Source: Irineochytrium annulatum (taxonomy: Eukaryota > Chytridiomycota > Chytridiomycetes > Chytridiales > Chytridiaceae). From it: a DNA stretch of 50,594 nucleotides. Position numbers and translations under genes: made by a program. The notes beneath the pieces were generated by a model. It was not told where the DNA came from, ran no database searches, and was given only the letters and a program-made list of their open reading frames with translations. Positions 33,521 to 44,649 of the stretch are shown in pieces. Location of the stretch: the NCBI GenBank assembly GCA_027600665.1, contig JADGJL010000060.1, forward strand, positions 1-50,594, written 5' to 3'. Position 1 is the stretch's first letter; each line of letters opens with the position of its first letter.

Positions 33521-34756
33521 CTGTCGCGACCTTCACTCTGTCAACAGAGCCGCGCGATCCGGTCGCTCCGGCCGCCGCCTCACCGACTCGCATCGATCCG
33601 CTCGGTGTCGTCGTCAGCGTCCTCTCCCTCGGCAAGCAACGAGAGGACTACGGGACTTGGTAACGACTCGCAGTCGCCCGTGGGAGACGTGGAGGACGCG
33701 GAGAAAGCTGCAAAAGCACCTCAAGGCGAACGCGAAGCTCGCAGTGAGGCATCGTCGGCATCGTCCGCGTCCACTCCGGTGACAAGCAACGATCAAGATG
33801 AACCTCTTGCATCAAGTCCGAACACAAGGGAAGTGGACAACGAGAGGACAATCGAACCTGGGGCGCACGGCACGCAGTTGATCGCGAGGAAAGTAGAGGA
33901 ATCCATAAAAGAACGTCCCCTGTTCGGACGATACGCCGTGGTGGAGGACGAGGCACTTCGGACCGGTCTGGAGCAATGGGGGCTCGACGTGAGCCAGGTG
34001 CGCGCCCTGCTGCTGCCACACCGGACGCTGGACTCCGTTCTTCGTCGTGTGAAGGCGCTGTCGATTACAATGGAGTGGACGGCAAAGGAGGACGAGGCGC
34101 TGCGAAAGGGGAGGACGGAGCTGCGAAAGGACGCGTCCATTCGGTCGCAACTATTGCCACATCGTAGCGTGAGGGAGATCGGGGCTCGGGCTGCGGCGCT
34201 GGGTATCGTTGGGCCGACTGTTACAAAGCAACCCACTGCCAAATCGTCAGCCGCCGAACCAACATCATGGACCGCAGCCGAGGACGACCTCCTCCGCAAA
34301 GGCTATTTAGACCAACAGCTCACGAAGAAACAACTTATCGCCAACCACCTCCCACTTAAGACCGTGCAGGACATCGTCGCACGTTTGAAGCAACTCGGCA
34401 TTAAGAGGGAGGCCGTGAAGGAGTTGGGCGGCAAGAAGAAGGTCGTTGCGAGGGAGAGGTGGACGCCGGATGAGGACGCTCGGCTGAGGAACGCCAGGGA
34501 GGTCGAGGGCTTGAGTTTTGGGCAGATCGGTATGGTGTATTTCAAAGACAAGGGGGAAACTAGCTGCAGGAGGCGATATGAGCGGATTAAGGCGGCCAAG
34601 ACGGATGATGAGGCAGCTACGGTGGGGAAGAAGGGCGATGGAGAATGTACGGAGGGGAAAGAAGATGTCGGGGTTGCCGGGCAGAAGGATGACGGGGAAA
34701 GCGGGAAGAAGGGTGACGAGGACGCCATGAAGAAGGATGGGGAGGTAGAGAAATGA
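33506..34756 (+). CDS. Myb/SANT-like repeat protein with mitochondrial-type presequence
   Basis: Single exon, 416 residues. Four Myb-like units follow one another: YAVVEDEALRTGLEQWG, EWTAKEDEALRKG, SWTAAEDDLLRKG and RWTPDEDARLRNA; the last, with LSFGQIG...CRRRYERIK, is the most canonical. Each unit has the Trp/Tyr-plus-acidic start and a second helix ending LPHR or similar. The N-terminus (MMLRHLSRPSLCQQSRAIRSL) has Arg spaced through a hydrophobic, Ser-rich stretch and no acidic residue for about 45 positions, which predicts mitochondrial import. The tail is Gly/Lys/Asp/Glu-rich. DNA binding is inferred from the Myb fold. A mitochondrial Myb-like protein could act on mitochondrial DNA, but nothing in the sequence shows that directly. 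ATG at 33506 or 33509. Confidence 0.8.
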   Translation: MMLRHLSRPSLCQQSRAIRSLRPPPHRLASIRSVSSSASSPSASNERTTGLGNDSQSPVGDVEDAEKAAKAPQGEREARSEASSASSASTPVTSNDQDEPLASSPNTREVDNERTIEPGAHGTQLIARKVEESIKERPLFGRYAVVEDEALRTGLEQWGLDVSQVRALLLPHRTLDSVLRRVKALSITMEWTAKEDEALRKGRTELRKDASIRSQLLPHRSVREIGARAAALGIVGPTVTKQPTAKSSAAEPTSWTAAEDDLLRKGYLDQQLTKKQLIANHLPLKTVQDIVARLKQLGIKREAVKELGGKKKVVARERWTPDEDARLRNAREVEGLSFGQIGMVYFKDKGETSCRRRYERIKAAKTDDEAATVGKKGDGECTEGKEDVGVAGQKDDGESGKKGDEDAMKKDGEVEK

Positions 34757-35185
34757 ATGGGCTAAAGGTGGGATATGTGCGATTTGTGGGTGTCACTGCA
34801 TTTCATACAACTGCTTGCGTAGCAGGGAGCGGGTTGCTAATGGCTATATGTTCCTGCTCATGATTTTTTTTACGATTTTCATTGCTTACCAACCAAGTTA
34901 TTCAGGATTAGGGCGAGAAAATATGAATGAAGTATGTATATTTATATATCACCTTATTGCTACTGCTACGGCAACTGCTTTATATACCTTCCTACTTTTG
35001 ATGAGATTGTGCTCTCTTGCTACGCTTTGCATTGATATTTTTTGTTCGCACAGTGAATACATGTATAAGTGCGTTTGCTGGCCAAAAAATCGAACTTGTC
35101 GTTCTTCTCCTCCCTTCCGTTAAAATGCTCCAGCCTGGTACTCATCACGAGGTGTCCACGCCTTGCACTTCCACCAACCAAACTT
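34757..35185. other. Convergent AT-rich intergenic region
   Basis: 3' flanks of the Myb-like gene (+) and the UNC93-like gene (-). AT-rich between about 34,850 and 35,060. No gene supported. Confidence 0.45.
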
Positions 35186-36769
35186 CTAAATAACGATTTG
35201 GGACCTCTTCCTCCTCCTGACCGCCACGCTCACCCCGCACGCCATAACCACCACCAAGGCAACAATCAACGGCGCCCATATCGTCAGCCGAGGCACCTTC
35301 CCCGGCGCCAACGTCGCTGGCGACACGACGAACGCGAGCCCGATGAAGAACGCGCGGACGAACCACGACGCCGAGTACGCGGGCGCGAGGTCGACGTCGG
35401 AGGGGAAGAGGAGCTGCATGAGCTTGAAGGTTTGGATCACGACGAGCTGGTATCACGCGCGTTACATTTCTCGACGCCGGAAAGGGGGTATTGGCACTTA
35501 CGGCGTCACAGAAACCCAATAAGAACGCGACAGGGTATAACAGCGCCAGATTGTTCATCGGCCCCACGCACCAAAGCGCGATCATGGCGGTCGCTTGCAC
35601 GCCCGACAACAACCACGTCATGGCTTCGGGTCCCCAATAATCCGTGGCGCGCCCAAACAGGAAACTTGTGAGCATATCCGAACACCCCCAGACGGCGGAC
35701 AGGTACAGCTTCGTGAGGAGGTCGGACCGCTCGGAGGTGGTGGATATGAGGAGCGGGAAGATGCCGCTAAAGAACCCCTTCTCGATAGCGTAGTACATAA
35801 AGAAGGGGATCAGGAGGAGGATGGAAGGGTTCAGCATGATCTGGGCCGTGCTCCAAGCGGAGGCGGGTTTTGTGGCGGCGGGTTGATCGTCACCGGATTT
35901 GGGCATGCGGGGTTCGGGGCGACACCAAAGGTAGAGGAGAATCATAGGGCCTGATTAAAGAAATTGGAAGCGTCAAACGGTGGTCGTGACGGTGAAGATT
36001 ACCTCCAGCTCCGAGGACGGTTAGGACTACAAACATGAGGTTCTGCATCAAACTGTCAGTTCACGGCAACACAACGAAGATCAAAGTGACCTTATCAAGG
36101 TTCAGTTGCAAAAGGATGGCGCTGACAAGCGGGCCCATGATATACGCGAGCGCTAGCATACCCGAGAAGATTCCCGAGAGGTTCCCCGCCGTCTCCGGCG
36201 GTCCACACCGGGACAAAAACGTCCCCTGCGCTGTCCACAGCACGCTCGCACCCATCCCAATCAGTATCGACGCCGGGATGAGGATGGCAAACTGCACAGC
36301 GTCGTTCCCGCCCGTATAGTGGACCGCGAACACGTTGGCGACGTTCATGGTCATGTACGTCAACGACGCGACGAAGAGGGACGCGCGCGTGCCAATCTTC
36401 TCGACCGCGAGAGCGGCGAAGAAGAGGTTGGAGAAGGCAAACGCGATGTAGAGGGAGCCGAAGCTGCCGTATGCGACCGAGGGCGGAAGGACGGTGGATG
36501 CGAGGTTCTAAGTGACGAAATGGTTCCGTTAGGTCACGTCAGGTTTTCGACGCGATATAAGGGAAGGAGCATGCCTGGACCACGGTGAAGGCCATGAAGA
36601 TGAGGAAGAAGGCGCATCCGAGCACGACAACTGAGAATCGGCCGTTCCGGATCGCGATTGCGCGCTCAGCGGACATTAGCGACTGGCGGTCGTGCTCGGC
36701 AAGATCGCCGTCGCTGTCGATGAGGGCCATCGCCGTCGGGGAGGCCGCGGTGTCGGGATCGGACGGCAT
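35186..36769 (-). CDS. UNC93-like major facilitator transporter
   Basis: Multi-pass membrane protein of the UNC93 branch of the MFS. Exons 36575..36769, 36091..36507, 36003..36042, 35502..35950 and 35186..35446 give 453 residues. After a hydrophilic N-terminus, helices alternate through the chain: VVLGCAFFLIFMAFTVVQNL, SVAYGSFGSLYIAFAFSNLF, LIPASILIGMGASVLWTAQG and later LYPVAFLLGFCDAV, LTIWAPLIVALVVV. The VQNLAS join and the WTAQG-TFLSRC stretch resemble UNC93 proteins. Intron 1 starts GC (CAG|GCATGC) instead of GT; splicing elsewhere would remove conserved residues. Intron 2 begins AAG|GTCACT. The C-terminus is short and basic (RRRKRSQIVI). The transported substrate is unknown; animal UNC93 proteins act in channel regulation or receptor trafficking. 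Confidence 0.82.
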
Positions 36770-37238
36770 GACTGCTCTCCAGATGGCTCCGCAACTCAGC
36801 GGAGTTCCGAGCCGAGGAGTTGACGGAATGGCGCAGGTGAATCATACTACTTATCGCCCGATACGCGTTACCAATCATTTCTACACTTGCAATATGAATA
36901 TCCAACCCAAAAACACGCTGATTTCTAGGGAAATACTTGGCATCCAGAGGGACGCCGGTAGCTTTCGGTTACCAAATCAATCGCCGTCTAATCCGACCGA
37001 CCTTTCCGGAACGGTCGGATGCGCTTCACAGACGGACCGGCCGCATAGGCGGTCATCGCCCCGCGGTGCTTTGGGAAAAGTTGCGGTTGGTCCCCGAAAT
37101 ACGCTGGTCCAGACCCGGCGGAGTTGAAATATATAGTCTGGACTACAACGTCCGCGGCAAGCCTTGTTGTTTTTAACGTCGACCCAGCCGCAGGTCCCTC
37201 TTCCCACCCCTCCTGCCCTCTCCCGCCATCCCGCCATT
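36770..37238. other. Divergent intergenic region, UNC93-like / OPT transporter genes
   Basis: 469 bp with the 5' flanks of two membrane-transport genes on opposite strands. A TATATA-like string lies at about 37,127-37,133, roughly 105 bp upstream of the OPT start codon, and may be a core-promoter element. No gene seen. Confidence 0.4.
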
Positions 37239-40193
37239 ATGGATCGCCCCCGCAACGACGACGACAATGTCACGGCCTCGAGTCTTCCCATTGAGGACGC
37301 CGCCCGTGCTGAAGACATGGAGCTGGGACTGAAGAAGAAGAAGGACGCTACCGTTGGCGTGATCGATACGGTCCCGGCACAGGCCGCCGAGGTCGATGAT
37401 GACCTCCGGAATATCTACGACATGGTCGATGCGTGAGTATTCTGATTTGTCGATGATATCTTTCGACATGCACGCACCGCTGACCATGATCGATGCTTGC
37501 AGGGTCGTATCAAGGACCGATGATTCGACGATCCCGGCCAACACTGTCCGTGTTTGGTTCGTTATCTTATAGTTTGTAAGTGTGCTAAATGAACTCCAGG
37601 TTGTTGGGGACAATATTCTGCGCTGCCCTTGCGTTTATGAACACTGTCTTCAGCTTCAGGACCAACTCTTTTGTTGCCAATCGTAAGTACCCGCTGAAGC
37701 ATACTCTGCTCTGCCGTGAAGCCTAACCATTGCCTTTTTTTTTTTTTTTTTATCTATACAGCGCTTATCGGGGTATTGGTCGCATACCCGCTCGGGATTT
37801 TCCTGTCCCAAGTGTTGCCTAAGGGAAAGATCTTTGGAGAGTTCACGCTGAACCCGGGAAAGTTCTCGCACAAGGAGCACGGGTTGATTTACATCTTCTG
37901 GTAAGTTTTCACGCGTATACCTCCACGCGTTTTCCACCTCTTACAATGCTCCCGCAGCAACTCCGGTGCCAACACCGCGTACGCGCTGTACAACATCATT
38001 GGTCAAAGATATAAGCTCGGCCAGAACCTCAGCATCGGCTGGGCCATCGTCTTCGCCATTGTCACGCAGATCTTCGGGTACGGCTTGGCGGGACTATGCC
38101 GCCGCTACCTTGTACGCCCCGCCGCCATGTTGTGGCCGACGAACCTCTCCATTATCGCCATGCTGAACTCGCTCCACGAGAAAAGCAATGATGACGAGCA
38201 GTACAAGACGTCAAGGTTTAGTTTCTTCTGGATTGCGTCGTCGTGCGCCTTCGCCTACCAGTTCTGTGAGTACTCTGCGTTCTGACGCGTGCTTCGTTTT
38301 CACCATCTGATCAAATTCGTAGTCCCTTTGTACATCATGCCCGTCCTCAGCGCCGTCTCCTGGCTCTGCTGGGTCACGCCCCTTTCCTCTAACACCCACT
38401 TCCTCGCGTCGGCTCAGACCAATGGCGGTATGGGCCTCCTCTCCCTCTCTTTCGACTGGAACATCGTCTCGACCATGTTTCCCATCACCTCGCCGCTCTG
38501 GGCCATCCTGAACCAGATGGTGGGCCTGTGGTTGTTCATGTGGATAATCACGCCGATTATGTACTTCAACAACGCGTTCGGGATTGATCAGAGGATCGGA
38601 GCCGACCCGTCGCAGGGGCCGAACGGCACGGACAGCGAGTTTCCGTTCGGCAGGGTGTTGAACTCGCCGGCGCTCTTTAATCGCGATGGTTTGAAAGTTC
38701 CGACCCGGGCTTTCGTCCACACATCCAACCTATCTCTTAATGAGCCGTTCTATCAGGCCAACGCTCCTATTTACCTGGTTAGTACGCGCTCGTACGCGCT
38801 CTTCATTGATCCCGTCACCCGATCTCTAATCCTTCGTCCTCCTAGACGACGTACTTTGCCCTGGAGTACGCCTGCTCCTTCCTCGTCTTCTTCGCCGCCC
38901 TCGTTCACGTCGGTCTTTGGTACGGCGCCGACATTTGGCACCGCTTCCGCACCGCAATTCGCGATCTTGGTAAGGAGTGTTTTCTTCTTCTTTGTTCTCG
39001 TTAATTTACATCTCATTCCCTGTTCTTGCCTTCTGTTTTTAGACAAACAGGACGTGCATGCTCAATTGATGGATGCCTACCCTGACGTTCCGGACCTCTG
39101 GTACGGCTTCCTTCTCCTCGCAAACATCGGCCTTGCCATCGCCGTCTGCCAGGTCGGAGGCTTCGACCTCCCCTGGTGGGGCGTCATCCTCGGCTTCGCG
39201 CTCGCGTGCGTCTCCATCCTCCCCATCGGCATCATCCAGGCCATCTCCGGACAGCAGATCGGCCTCAACGTCATGTCCGAGTTCATGATCGGCTTGATCC
39301 TCCCGGGCCGCATCGCGGCCGTCATGGCCTTCAAGACCCTCTCCTACATGTCCATGTACCAGGGTCTCTCCCTCGTCGCCGACCTCAAACTGGGACACTA
39401 CATGAAGATTCCTCCCCGCGCTCTCTTCGTCGTCCAGCTTTACTCCACCATCGTCGCCTCGCTCATCAATGTCCTCTCCGGCTGCTGGATCTACGAGTCC
39501 TTCGGCCGTTCGAAAACTCGACACTATAACGACGACGACCCGACATCCCCTTTCATTTGGCGCCTCGACGACCCGGCCGCCGCGCCCGTCGGTTGGACGG
39601 CTAACGGCTATAACGTCTTCCTCAGCGCCGGTGCCATCTGGGGCGCTATCGGACCAGCGCGCTTCTTCGGTCCCGGGTCACCGTACTACAAAACTCTTTT
39701 CGCATTCATCGTCGGCGCCGTCGCTCCCCTGATCCCGTATTACATGCACAAGGCCTTCCCCAACGGATACTGGAACCTCGTCAATATCCCCCTGATCGCC
39801 ATCTTCCCCATCGAGGCCGGCCAACTCAACTCATCCCTCGTCACCCCCTTTCTCCTCGCCTTCGTCGTTAACTACGTCCTCAAAAAATACCGACACGCCT
39901 GGTGGCGCAAGTACGCCTACGTTCTCTCCGCGTCCCTCGACTCTGGGCTCGCGTTCAGCTTGCTCGTCGTATTCTTCGCGTTCCAGTACAACGCGTTCTA
40001 TCAGATTCCGTTCCCAACGTGGATTGGGAATCCATATGATCAGGAGCACTGCGCGCCAGACTATTGGTTGACGTGCAATGACAACTACGTGCAGGGGAGC
40101 GCGAGGAACCAGAGCTATGATTTCACCACAGATGCGTATTGCAGAAGCATCAACTTCCAAAATCAGACGGCGATGAATGGGCTTTCGTATTAG
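37239..40193 (+). CDS. OPT-family oligopeptide transporter, with a frame anomaly at exons 2-3
   Basis: Proton-coupled oligopeptide transporter of the fungal OPT type, about 830 residues, at the plasma membrane or an endomembrane. Exons: 37239..37432, 37503..about 37560, 37600..37682, 37762..37900, 37958..38265, 38323..38777, 38846..38969 and 39043..40193. Landmarks are STIPANTVRVWF, CNSGANTAYALYNIIGQRY, FSFDWN-like WNIVSTMF, MWIITPIMYFNN, PDVPDLWYGF, GLNVMSEFMIGLILPGR, DLKLGHYMKIPPR and a final GGA/NYW-like FPNGYWNLVNIPL, all typical of OPT proteins. Many transmembrane helices are evident. Exon 2 (ending VWF) and exon 3 (starting LLGTIFCAAL) both have clear frames, but no GT donor joins them in frame: the obvious 39-bp intron (37561-37599) gives a shift of one base, and reading on meets TAG. 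See findings. All other joins are consistent. Confidence 0.85.
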
Positions 40194-40549
40194 GGAGGGA
40201 TTTTCGTGGGAGAACAATTTGATAATTTCGTTTTCTGTGATTGACGGTTATGTTGTCGTAGTGTATATTTCATCATCAGACATTGAATATTCTTGTTTTT
40301 ATTTTGTTTTCTCGCGGACTTCGCATTCTACAAGTCTGTGTGTTGTTGACAGCACGTACACCCCTGAAAATATCATCAGTTTCTATTCGCAAATTAAAAT
40401 GAAGTGCTGTCGCGATATTTAAAGTCTGCGTCGATAATACATTGCCCCGCTGACAAGCCTCACGGTGGGCAGAGTTATTACATCCATTTCTTCCTTTCCT
40501 CTCTCTGTCGAAAAGGCTTGAACCCTTCATATGCAAATCCCTTCACATC
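40194..40549. other. Intergenic region
   Basis: 3' flank of the OPT gene and 5' flank of the F-box-like gene, both on the plus strand; AT-rich. No gene seen. Confidence 0.4.
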
Positions 40550-42109
40550 ATGCCAACCTCCGCGAGGCAGCATCTCCCGCCCTCGGAGATGCGGAGGCAG
40601 GAGCTCGCCGCGTCCGCCGTCAACCGGATGTACGCCGTCCTCTCCTCATCCCTCGATCTCGGCGCGACGGCCCCGCGACAGAGCCCGGACGTCATCGAAC
40701 TCGCTTTCCTGGCCCGGGCCCTGGTCGTGATTCACGGAGAAAACACCCCGCCGCGCAACCATAATCCCAACAACGATTTTCTCCACCTGGCGGTCCGGGA
40801 AGTTTTGGGGACTGTGGGGAAGCTCAGGACGGGAGTGGCGGGAGTTCAGGACGTCCTGCATGCGATCCAGGCATGCGGCGCACTGATGGTGGCGGCCTCG
40901 ACGGGAACGGGGTTGAAGAAATCTCGGGGTCAGGCGCGTGCGGTCGTGCAGCGGCGACGCTTCCCGACGGAGCTGATCAAGAACGTCATGGCCTTCCTCG
41001 ACAACCGGACACTACGCGAATCCTTCGTCGACGTTGGGGGCGATTGGACCGTCGAGGCCGAGCGGCTGACGTGGGCGAGGCGGTGGGCGTGTCGGGTTGA
41101 TGCGTGCGGGATGCCACCCATCCTTGGGCTCGAAGTGGCCGTGTCACCCGTCAACCCGTTCGCGTGGATCACGAGCGTCCGTATGGAGAGTGATCCGTCG
41201 CTGCCGTTCCTCAAGGGGTGCTTCGCGCTGCGCACGCTGAGGATATCGTTTGAATGGGAGGCGAGATACGTCCCCGAGGTTTTTGAGGCGTGCAGGAGGA
41301 TCGAGACGCTGGAGATTTGCAACCGTAGGTCCAAGGGCACCATGGACGACATGGATTTCGTCGTCGACAAGACGGCTTACGGCAGCCTGAAATCCATCAC
41401 CTTGTTTGACTTCCCCGCACATTATAACCCTTGGCGACACCTCCTCCACGGCATCCTCGAGAACGTCCCGCTGTCGACCCTGAAGCTATTCAACTTCACC
41501 ACAACCCACCGCAACATGCAACTCCCGCGCATGTCCATCAGGAACCTCGAAGTCCGCTGCATCTCGCCGCACGTCATTGCACAGTTTATCACCGCATCCC
41601 TGCCTCACTCGTTCCACATCACCGACCGCGAATACGGCATAATCGATTGGTCGCCCGTCGCCAACGCGCTGTCGACAAACGCTCACATCAAGAACTTGCA
41701 CGGCATGTTCGCGGCCGAGCCGTGCGGGTTTTACGACGTCCTGCGGGAGTGTGCGTCGTTCAGGCTTGACAATCTCGCTGGGAGCTTTTTGGACGGCGCA
41801 ATGCTCTCGACTCCGGCGTTCAAGGGCATTAGGGCCTTGCAGGTGCGTGGGCCGCGGATCAGGGAGGTTCTAGAGGCTTCCAGGACGCATTGCCGTGGGG
41901 TTGAGAGTTTGAGCGTGTGCGGGGCAGACGATGGCGCGGATGCGTACGGGGATGTTATGATCGACTGTGTGAGGAATATGAAGCGACTGTCGTATGTGCA
42001 GTGGAGGGCGGGTTTGGTTTCGGTCGAGATGGGAAGGCGGATTGATTCGCTGGCGACAAGTTGTGCTCATGTCAAGTTTGATGTGCATTACGGGGTCTGC
42101 AACGAGTGA
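40550..42109 (+). CDS. F-box-like / leucine-rich protein
   Basis: Single exon, 519 residues, soluble. Near residue 137 lies RRRFPTELIKNVMAFLDNRTL, with the Pro-x-Glu-Leu and two-helix rhythm of an F-box, the motif that binds Skp1 in SCF ubiquitin ligases. Downstream are loosely spaced Leu-rich strands (LRTLRISFEW, RIETLEIC, SLKSITLFDF, STLKLFNF, IRNLEVRC, IRALQVRGP, GVESLSVCGA), which fit an irregular LRR fold for substrate recognition. No transmembrane segment or signal peptide. The start at 40550 is the first ATG of the frame (ATCATGCC). The overall layout (N-terminal helical part, F-box, degenerate LRRs) is common in expanded fungal families. The exact family was not recognised. Confidence 0.72.
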   Translation: MPTSARQHLPPSEMRRQELAASAVNRMYAVLSSSLDLGATAPRQSPDVIELAFLARALVVIHGENTPPRNHNPNNDFLHLAVREVLGTVGKLRTGVAGVQDVLHAIQACGALMVAASTGTGLKKSRGQARAVVQRRRFPTELIKNVMAFLDNRTLRESFVDVGGDWTVEAERLTWARRWACRVDACGMPPILGLEVAVSPVNPFAWITSVRMESDPSLPFLKGCFALRTLRISFEWEARYVPEVFEACRRIETLEICNRRSKGTMDDMDFVVDKTAYGSLKSITLFDFPAHYNPWRHLLHGILENVPLSTLKLFNFTTTHRNMQLPRMSIRNLEVRCISPHVIAQFITASLPHSFHITDREYGIIDWSPVANALSTNAHIKNLHGMFAAEPCGFYDVLRECASFRLDNLAGSFLDGAMLSTPAFKGIRALQVRGPRIREVLEASRTHCRGVESLSVCGADDGADAYGDVMIDCVRNMKRLSYVQWRAGLVSVEMGRRIDSLATSCAHVKFDVHYGVCNE

Positions 42110-42339
42110 GGACCGACTGTGCACTTGTTAGCTTAGCTTTGAATTTTCTGAATAGCAGCGAATTTCTGGACATTATTGAACTTGTAACGCGACTTTTTTA
42201 CTTTGAGCCTCTTTTATTGATCTCTTTCGTCGCGATCGCTTTTCGTTGAGACTCTTGGATATGTAATGCTCGGCATATGACATCGTAGAAAAAGGACACT
42301 ACTGCTAACGGAATTTTGGCTGCGCAATGCTGAATGATG

Positions 42340-43205
42340 GGGCAGTTTCTGGGAGGGAAGAGTTTGCAGCGTTGGCAGAGGAAGGCGTAAAGAAAATAAA
42401 ATGATGGGTTGGCACAATCCTTCATGAAGTAGGCAACTGAAAGTTGCAAGCCGCAAGCCGCTACCACAAAGCAATGCTCAACCAGTGATAAAATCCCGCA
42501 CGCCTGAAGGTAAACACATCCATAATTTTTCCTGCTAAAATTTTACTCAACATGCGAAAACGCTTCTTTACAAGAATACAAAGCAAAGACCGTGCACAAC
42601 GCTTGTTCAGTTGCAGGTCAAAGGTGGCACACTCTCCAGCGATCACGGGTAAGGCTAGATTGTCCACCCCTTCAACACCCAAGAGCGTTATAATAAGGAA
42701 CTGCATTACCTGGCAATGGCAATGCATTTCCATTCCATGCTGGGGCCAGGTGACCTTTTTTTTCTGCGTGTCCGCATCATTGCTGAACAACCATTTCGGT
42801 TCACAGCAACTGTGGCACCACTGTCAAATTCTCATCTGCAGGGACAGTGATGGCCACTCATGCTGTCTTACGGGCTACCACAGCTCGGTGTACTTTACTT
42901 CGAAAGATCCTGGTTTCAAGTCATCGTACGTTTTTGCAGAGCAATTTGGTTGGCGCGCACACTATCGGAAATGCAACTAAAGGCCACAATAAAAATGTAA
43001 GTGACATTTTTCCCTCACATTAAATTGATCTAACTCCTAACTCCTTTTCAACAGGATCTATTTTGGACCCTTATGCAGCATTTGGGTCTTCATCAATCCA
43101 TGCCATCAATCGCTATGGTGGATCAGACGTGCAACGGAATACTCTTACCAATCGCGGCGTTGCCGACTTCGACCAGGCACAGTGGTACATTAAGGTCAAC
43201 GAGTC
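42340..43205 (+). pseudogene. Copy B1 of the repeated gene family, decayed
   Basis: Plus-strand relic related to copy A. Segments: a non-coding-like stretch at about 42,340-42,590 that recurs at about 45,000-45,190; a diverged match to the 93-bp repeat (about 42,590-42,660); KELHYLAMAMHFHSM then LGPGD (about 42,690-42,755); after an intron, GYHSSVYF...GFKSSYVF (from 42,870); an intron with GTAAGTGAC donor at 42,993; then DLFWTLMQHLGLHQ and MVDQTCNGILL (43,055-43,150). A T-run one base longer than in the other copies (about 42,931) shifts the frame. No intact protein. Confidence 0.5.
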
Positions 43206-43422
43206 ACGTTCGCGCCCTTATTCCGCCGGCGTGCCCGTGCGCGCTCCTGGTCCTCCGGCCGCTGCAGTCTGCGCTCGAAGGGCCCCGTCGTCGGCCTGTG
43301 GATTGGAGTGCACTTCCAACAAGATCGGTGGCTTTATTGCTGTTGACCCATCCAACGCCCCATTTGCTGCATACCAACCTGCGACCACCTACTGCCGCCA
43401 GCCAGCCTGTCTCCCACAGCAA

Positions 43423-43745
43423 ATGACAACCAGCATCAGCGCCGGAGCCCTCGGCCTTGTCGGCCTCGACGTCGCCGCCATCCCCCTCGCCCCCATTCCC
43501 GTGGGGCACCTTGATGGACACGCGGCAAAGGCCATTGTCAAGGTGGCAGTTGACCACTGCAGACCATTTTGGAAAGGATCAAACCACCCAGAGTGACAAG
43601 GATGGGAAGACCCTGCTGGCGATGATTGATATCGAGGATAACGTTGCTGCTGTCGCCATCGTTAGGAATATCCTCGCCGCGAAAGCGCTCTATAAGGAAC
43701 TGCGCGGCCTGGCGACGTATCTCCATTATATCTTGCTGGGGCCAG
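43423..43745 (+). pseudogene. Copy B2: N-terminal part of the repeated gene family
   Basis: Matches the N-terminal exon of copy A: GALGLVGLDVAAIPLAPIP, then, in another frame after a short indel near 43,570, KDGKTLLAMIDIEDNVAAVA, IVRNILAAKALYKELRG and LHYILLGPG, followed by a GTGACA donor at 43746, the same exon end as copy A. The indel breaks the frame, so it is a relic. Sequence before it (43,205-43,420) is unassigned. Confidence 0.5.
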
Positions 43746-44010
43746 GTGACAGTTGTGTGTTCACCTTAACGCTAAACGACTATCCTGTTACAGGGTGGCC
43801 CCACTCCAAAAAGTATCGCTCTTGTTCGTCCTCGGAGGGTTGCTTGAGCGAGTCCCGACGCGTGTCCGAAGGTGAAGTGTCGGTGGAGTGGAGGAAGCGG
43901 AGGAGGTAGGTTGGAATGGAGGGACTGAACCTCCCACCTCCAGCAGACAGGTGTTCATACCTGGCTGGAGGCTGCCGCTAGGCTCCCATCAGATGGCAAA
44001 AAGCGATGGG

Positions 44011-44071
44011 ATCAGTGATGCTCATCAGTGATCAGTGATGTTCATCAGTGAAGTTAATCAGTGGATCAGTG
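44011..44071. repeat. Imperfect ATCAGTG minisatellite
   Basis: ATCAGTG occurs five times in about 60 bp (ATCAGTGATGCTC and ATCAGTGATGTTC among the spacings), inside the decayed repeat region. Confidence 0.75.
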
Positions 44072-44512
44072 ATCCCAGAAGGTGTTAGTGGTCAAACTTA
44101 GGCACAAGCCGCGCCGGGCTAAATGCCTGTGCACCTGTGAGGCTTAGTGGCTGAGAGGCCGAGCGTCGGGAACAAGTGCAGAGTGAATGCAACCCGCTGG
44201 AGCACATCCAGCGTGAGAACAGTTATAAAGAATTGAATGCATGCGATTCAAGATTCAAACGCAGTCGCTCAGCTATGACATATCTCCGCGTCCATCTGCT
44301 GCCTGAGCATCTAAAGCACAGGGCGGAGTGTCATGTACCCTGCTGGCGCTGGTTCCTTTATATCGGCGGACCGGGACAGACTCGGCCTGGCCATGTGCTG
44401 CTCAAGGCACAAGGGGTTGCTCCGTTGCTTTGGTGCTGGCTAGAAGCTAAGATGGTTCAGCCAGAGGCGACCAGGTACGTCCGAACGGAGACGACCCTGG
44501 GCGTGGTAGAAT

Positions 44513-44605
44513 ACAGCATCTTACCGGTGCACAACGGCTTGTTCAGTTGCAGGTCGATGGTGGCACACTAGGACAGAGTCTCTGACGATCACGGATGAAG
44601 GCCAG
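44513..44605 (+). repeat. 93-bp repeat, plus-strand copy
   Basis: Begins ACAGCATCTTACCGGTGCAC and ends GATGAAGGCCAG. The reverse complement occurs at 50502-50594 with one mismatch by my reading (T here, C there, within GGCTTGTTC), so the two are about 99 percent identical. A more diverged copy lies at about 42,590-42,660. Confidence 0.85.
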
Positions 44606-44649
44606 GGTTCGGTAACCCTTGTCCACCCCCTCCAACAAAACCCACGCCT

